Below are positions 26,806 through 28,775 of a DNA stretch of 28,775 nt, one piece after another; position 1 is the first letter of the stretch; each line of letters begins with the position of its first letter. The notes below the pieces were generated by a model, which saw nothing but the letters and a program-made list of their open reading frames with translations, had not been told where the DNA came from and ran no database searches. The stretch is from positions 1 to 28,775 of the IMG/VR virus record IMGVR_UViG_3300009163_000135; one strand, given 5' to 3'. This DNA comes from a virus. Made by a program: the position numbers and the translations under genes.

Positions 26806-27008
26806 TTTATGATGACCGCCTGTAGCAACTCCATGAATGTATCCTTACCAAAGAAAGTAAGTAACATGATTGCATAGAGCATATATTCGATTCGAGCCAT
26901 GCGTTTAGAGCCTCTTTCAAAAGCCTCCTCTATTCGCTTGTATCGTTGCTCACAAACTTGTTCGTGAACGCTGATTCGTTTATCGTTCTCTGCAATCATG
27001 CTTTCCAT
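26802..27008 (-). CDS. Small coiled-coil / single-span protein, 68 aa
   Basis: Highly charged N-terminal helix (NDKRISVHEQVCEQRYKRIE, then EAFERGSKRMARIEY), then one hydrophobic span (MLYAIMLLTFFGKDTFMELL) near the C-terminus. The layout resembles small phage proteins found in lysis cassettes. Start 27008 lies three bases after the preceding stop, with AAGGAAGAG as ribosome site. A spanin role is not supported: there is no lipobox and the topology is reversed. Confidence 0.6.
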   Translation of the reverse strand: MESMIAENDKRISVHEQVCEQRYKRIEEAFERGSKRMARIEYMLYAIMLLTFFGKDTFMELLQAVIIK

Positions 27009-27011
27009 GCT

Positions 27012-27221
27012 CTACTCTTCCTTAGCTAACGCATCTTTTAATAAGTTAATAAATGCATTCTTACCAACAGATAATTGGTCAAGTTGGAATTGTGCAGAAC
27101 CAATCTTTCTATCCAAGTCAAGGCAATGGTTAAAAAGATGTTGCTGTTCTTGCGTTAAGTCCTCATACGCATACTCTACATCGTCAATCGTGATTTGAGT
27201 TTTTTTCGTGTTTTCACTCAT
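27012..27221 (-). CDS. Small phage protein (DUF6447-like), 69 aa
   Basis: Text KTQITIDDVEYAYEDLTQEQ, then a helix-rich DLDRKIGSAQFQLDQLSVGKNAFINLLKDAL. The pattern of a short beta hairpin, then D-L-x-x-E-x-x, then a long helix with Q-x-x-L, matches what I recall as DUF6447, small phage proteins of unknown role next to tail or lysis genes. AGGAG nine bases upstream sets the start. Confidence 0.65.
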   Translation of the reverse strand: MSENTKKTQITIDDVEYAYEDLTQEQQHLFNHCLDLDRKIGSAQFQLDQLSVGKNAFINLLKDALAKEE

Positions 27222-27255
27222 TTCATTCTCCTAGGTTGTACTACGGTTTAAAAAT

Positions 27256-27558
27256 CTATGCGCTCCAAGGCGTGCCACTAGCAGTAACAGGATTCTTGAG
27301 TAACTCAATCTGTTGTGCTAATGATGCCTCTGTTGCATCTTTGTCTACTCCACTAGCCCATATCCAATCTAGGACTTCAGCCATTGTTACATTAGCATAA
27401 GGTACTGTAGGTGTACCATCTGCCCATGAGCAAGTTGAGTATGTAGATGTTGAGTATTCGCCATCGACTGCATTACATTGCCAATGAGCAGTAGTTATAA
27501 AGCCATTTGATACTTCATAGTTCGTTTGTGATACATTCCATGTAAAAGTTGCTGACAT
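27256..27558 (-). CDS. DUF7936-like protein, 100 aa
   Basis: TFTWNVSQTNYEVSNGFITT, then AHWQCNAVDGEYSTSTYSTC, and the C-terminal LAQQIELLKNPVTASGTPW are typical of DUF7936, a small protein that follows tail-fibre genes in many environmental phages. Function is unknown; a tail or fibre accessory role is inferred from its constant neighbours. AAGGAAA lies eight bases before ATG 27558. Confidence 0.75.
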   Translation of the reverse strand: MSATFTWNVSQTNYEVSNGFITTAHWQCNAVDGEYSTSTYSTCSWADGTPTVPYANVTMAEVLDWIWASGVDKDATEASLAQQIELLKNPVTASGTPWSA

Positions 27559-27584
27559 GATGATTTCCTTTCAGTGATTAAAGA

Positions 27585-28775
27585 TTAAGCATACACATTT
27601 AACGGTGTCATATAAAATGTTGTTGTGCCTGTTGCTGTTGTAGATGCTGTGACTTCAAATAGTCCAGTGCCGCCATTGCGGGTAAATGTATAAATTCTTG
27701 CATCACCAGTGATTCCTGTTATTGTTCCAGTGTTTCCACCTGCGGTACAGTTTCCAAGGGTTGTTGTATACATGTCAATTGATGAGTTGTTAAACACAAC
27801 GCTAATTAAAAACGCTACTGACGCTCCGCCAATAGATTTCATATTGCAAACATATACGCCAGCATTTGTGGCTGAGAATCCAAAAGATTGTGGAGTTGTT
27901 CCTAAATTGGTAAAGTCTGTTTTGAAGCCTTGGATTGAGTTTGAACCAACAACAATATGGTTTGAGCCAGATACGGTTGTCGTAGTACCCACTAATAAAT
28001 TACCACTAGAGTCTATTCGCATCTTTTCTGAAGTACCAACAGAAAAAGTTATTGGGTAGCCTGAAAACGGATTATTAAGATTAAGGACACCTGCATAACC
28101 CCCAAGTGTTCCGCCCCAAGTTAATAGTGGTTGATTGTTGTAAGGTATTACCTCAAATAATGGGTAGTTTGGTCCACCTTGTTTGCAGTAATTAAAAGAA
28201 ACTTGTTGATACAAACTAGTCCCGCTATCTTGCACAGACAAAAGCACTTGCCCTTGACCACTACCTTGAATTAAAAGACCATTAGCATTAATAGAACTTC
28301 CAACATTAACACGGGTAGAACCACTTACATCTAAAGGATAACTTGGACTAGTAGTACCTATACCTACATTACCACTAGTGTCTATACGCATCCGTTCTGT
28401 GCCAGCAGTTTGAATTGCCAATGCTCCTGCTGTTGGGCCAATCTTACAAACACTTGCAGATACCGCAGGAATAATAACAAAATCAGATGAGGATTCATCT
28501 GTAACTTCAAAGCCAACTGCACCAGCAGAAACTTTAGATTTTAATTTTGCACTATTAGTATTTGCAGTAGTACCTATTAATAAATTACCACTAGCATCTA
28601 GTGTCATTGCTTGGGTAAAAGTTACTGTAGCATTTGCTGAACCTGATGCCGCTCTAAGCCATTGATGTTCACCGATATTGTTTTGAATATATGCAGTTGA
28701 ATAACCTGTATTTATATAACGACCATCGCCTGATTGATATGCACCACCAACTGTATAACTATTATTTGAAAGTAC
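27585..28775 (-). CDS. Tail fibre protein, N-terminus beyond right edge
   Basis: The frame stays open to the right edge with no stop. Codons before the internal Met at 28607 continue to read as fibre text (SYTVGGAYQSGDGRYINTGY, WLRAASGSANATVTFTQA), so 28607 is not the true start. Repeated phrases LDASGNLLIGTT, RIDTSGNVGIGTTSP and KMRIDSSGNLLVGTTT are typical of long fibres in environmental phages. The C-terminus is a globular beta domain (about the last 110 residues) without an S74 chaperone motif. It presumably contacts the host surface. Confidence 0.85.
   Translation of the reverse strand, partial: VLSNNSYTVGGAYQSGDGRYINTGYSTAYIQNNIGEHQWLRAASGSANATVTFTQAMTLDASGNLLIGTTANTNSAKLKSKVSAGAVGFEVTDESSSDFVIIPAVSASVCKIGPTAGALAIQTAGTERMRIDTSGNVGIGTTSPSYPLDVSGSTRVNVGSSINANGLLIQGSGQGQVLLSVQDSGTSLYQQVSFNYCKQGGPNYPLFEVIPYNNQPLLTWGGTLGGYAGVLNLNNPFSGYPITFSVGTSEKMRIDSSGNLLVGTTTTVSGSNHIVVGSNSIQGFKTDFTNLGTTPQSFGFSATNAGVYVCNMKSIGGASVAFLISVVFNNSSIDMYTTTLGNCTAGGNTGTITGITGDARIYTFTRNGGTGLFEVTASTTATGTTTFYMTPLNVYA

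Noticed and set aside
26802-27008. Spanin subunit
   Set aside because: The membrane span is C-terminal, there is no lipobox cysteine after a signal peptide, and no partner overlapping gene exists. It cannot be called a spanin.
1-28775. tRNA genes
   Set aside because: No stretch with a recognisable T-loop (GGTTCRA) in a cloverleaf context was seen by eye. GTTCGAA near 5108 on the minus strand lies within coding sequence and has no matching arms.

Overview
The window is part of a double-stranded DNA phage (or prophage) genome. The evidence is dense gene packing with many 1-4 base start/stop overlaps, a Cro-like regulator beside phage replication genes, a lysis cassette (GH108 endolysin plus several small membrane proteins), and a block of tail-adaptor, fibre and ejection-type virion proteins. 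The adaptor, the gp10-like protein and the run of ejection-type proteins point to a short-tailed (podovirus-like) virion. RusA, DUF1364, DUF1376 and strong AGGAG ribosome sites suggest a proteobacterial host. An aquatic host is only a guess from the style of the tail proteins and the low to moderate GC. No terminase, portal, capsid, DNA polymerase, integrase or CI-type repressor is visible, so the window is incomplete and lifestyle cannot be decided.

Layout. (1) 1-7216, minus strand: a leftward early arm. It starts with a Cro-like HTH protein at 7216, followed by a DUF1376 replication protein with iteron-like repeats, a DnaB/RecA-type helicase, a DUF7696-like protein, RusA resolvase and a DUF1364 nuclease-like protein. 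A tail of small accessory genes follows, including a very small sigma-region-4-like HTH protein. (2) 7217-7362: an AT-rich divergent control region with a palindrome placed between the -35 and -10 of the leftward promoter. (3) 7363-12806, plus strand: a rightward early arm with an SSB-like protein ending in DIPF, a cytosine-5 DNA methyltransferase, two tandem paralogous small proteins, a second SAM methyltransferase, a PD-(D/E)XK exonuclease and a run of small genes. (4) 12788-12812: a hairpin between the convergent arms. (5) 12827-28775, minus strand: the late arm, read leftward from beyond the right edge. In order of transcription it holds a tail fibre (cut by the edge), two small proteins, four small membrane proteins, endolysin, SU10-type adaptor, a fibre-like protein, a gp10-like protein, two small virion proteins, and four large low-complexity or glycine-rich proteins that probably form the DNA-ejection machinery. 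One of these carries an M23 peptidase domain.

The most unusual signal is in the early-arm leader regions. Many genes on both strands are preceded by a compact leader in which a short perfect stem-loop runs into a T-tract, then directly into AGGAG and the start codon. In three cases (genes starting at 894, 3191 and 11244) an 18-base motif, TTGCACAARTGGATAATM, lies upstream of that stem-loop. Together these look like a phage-specific, dispersed promoter plus attenuator/5' UTR cassette. No stretch over 300 bases lacks a gene, and no tRNA, CRISPR array or insertion sequence was seen.
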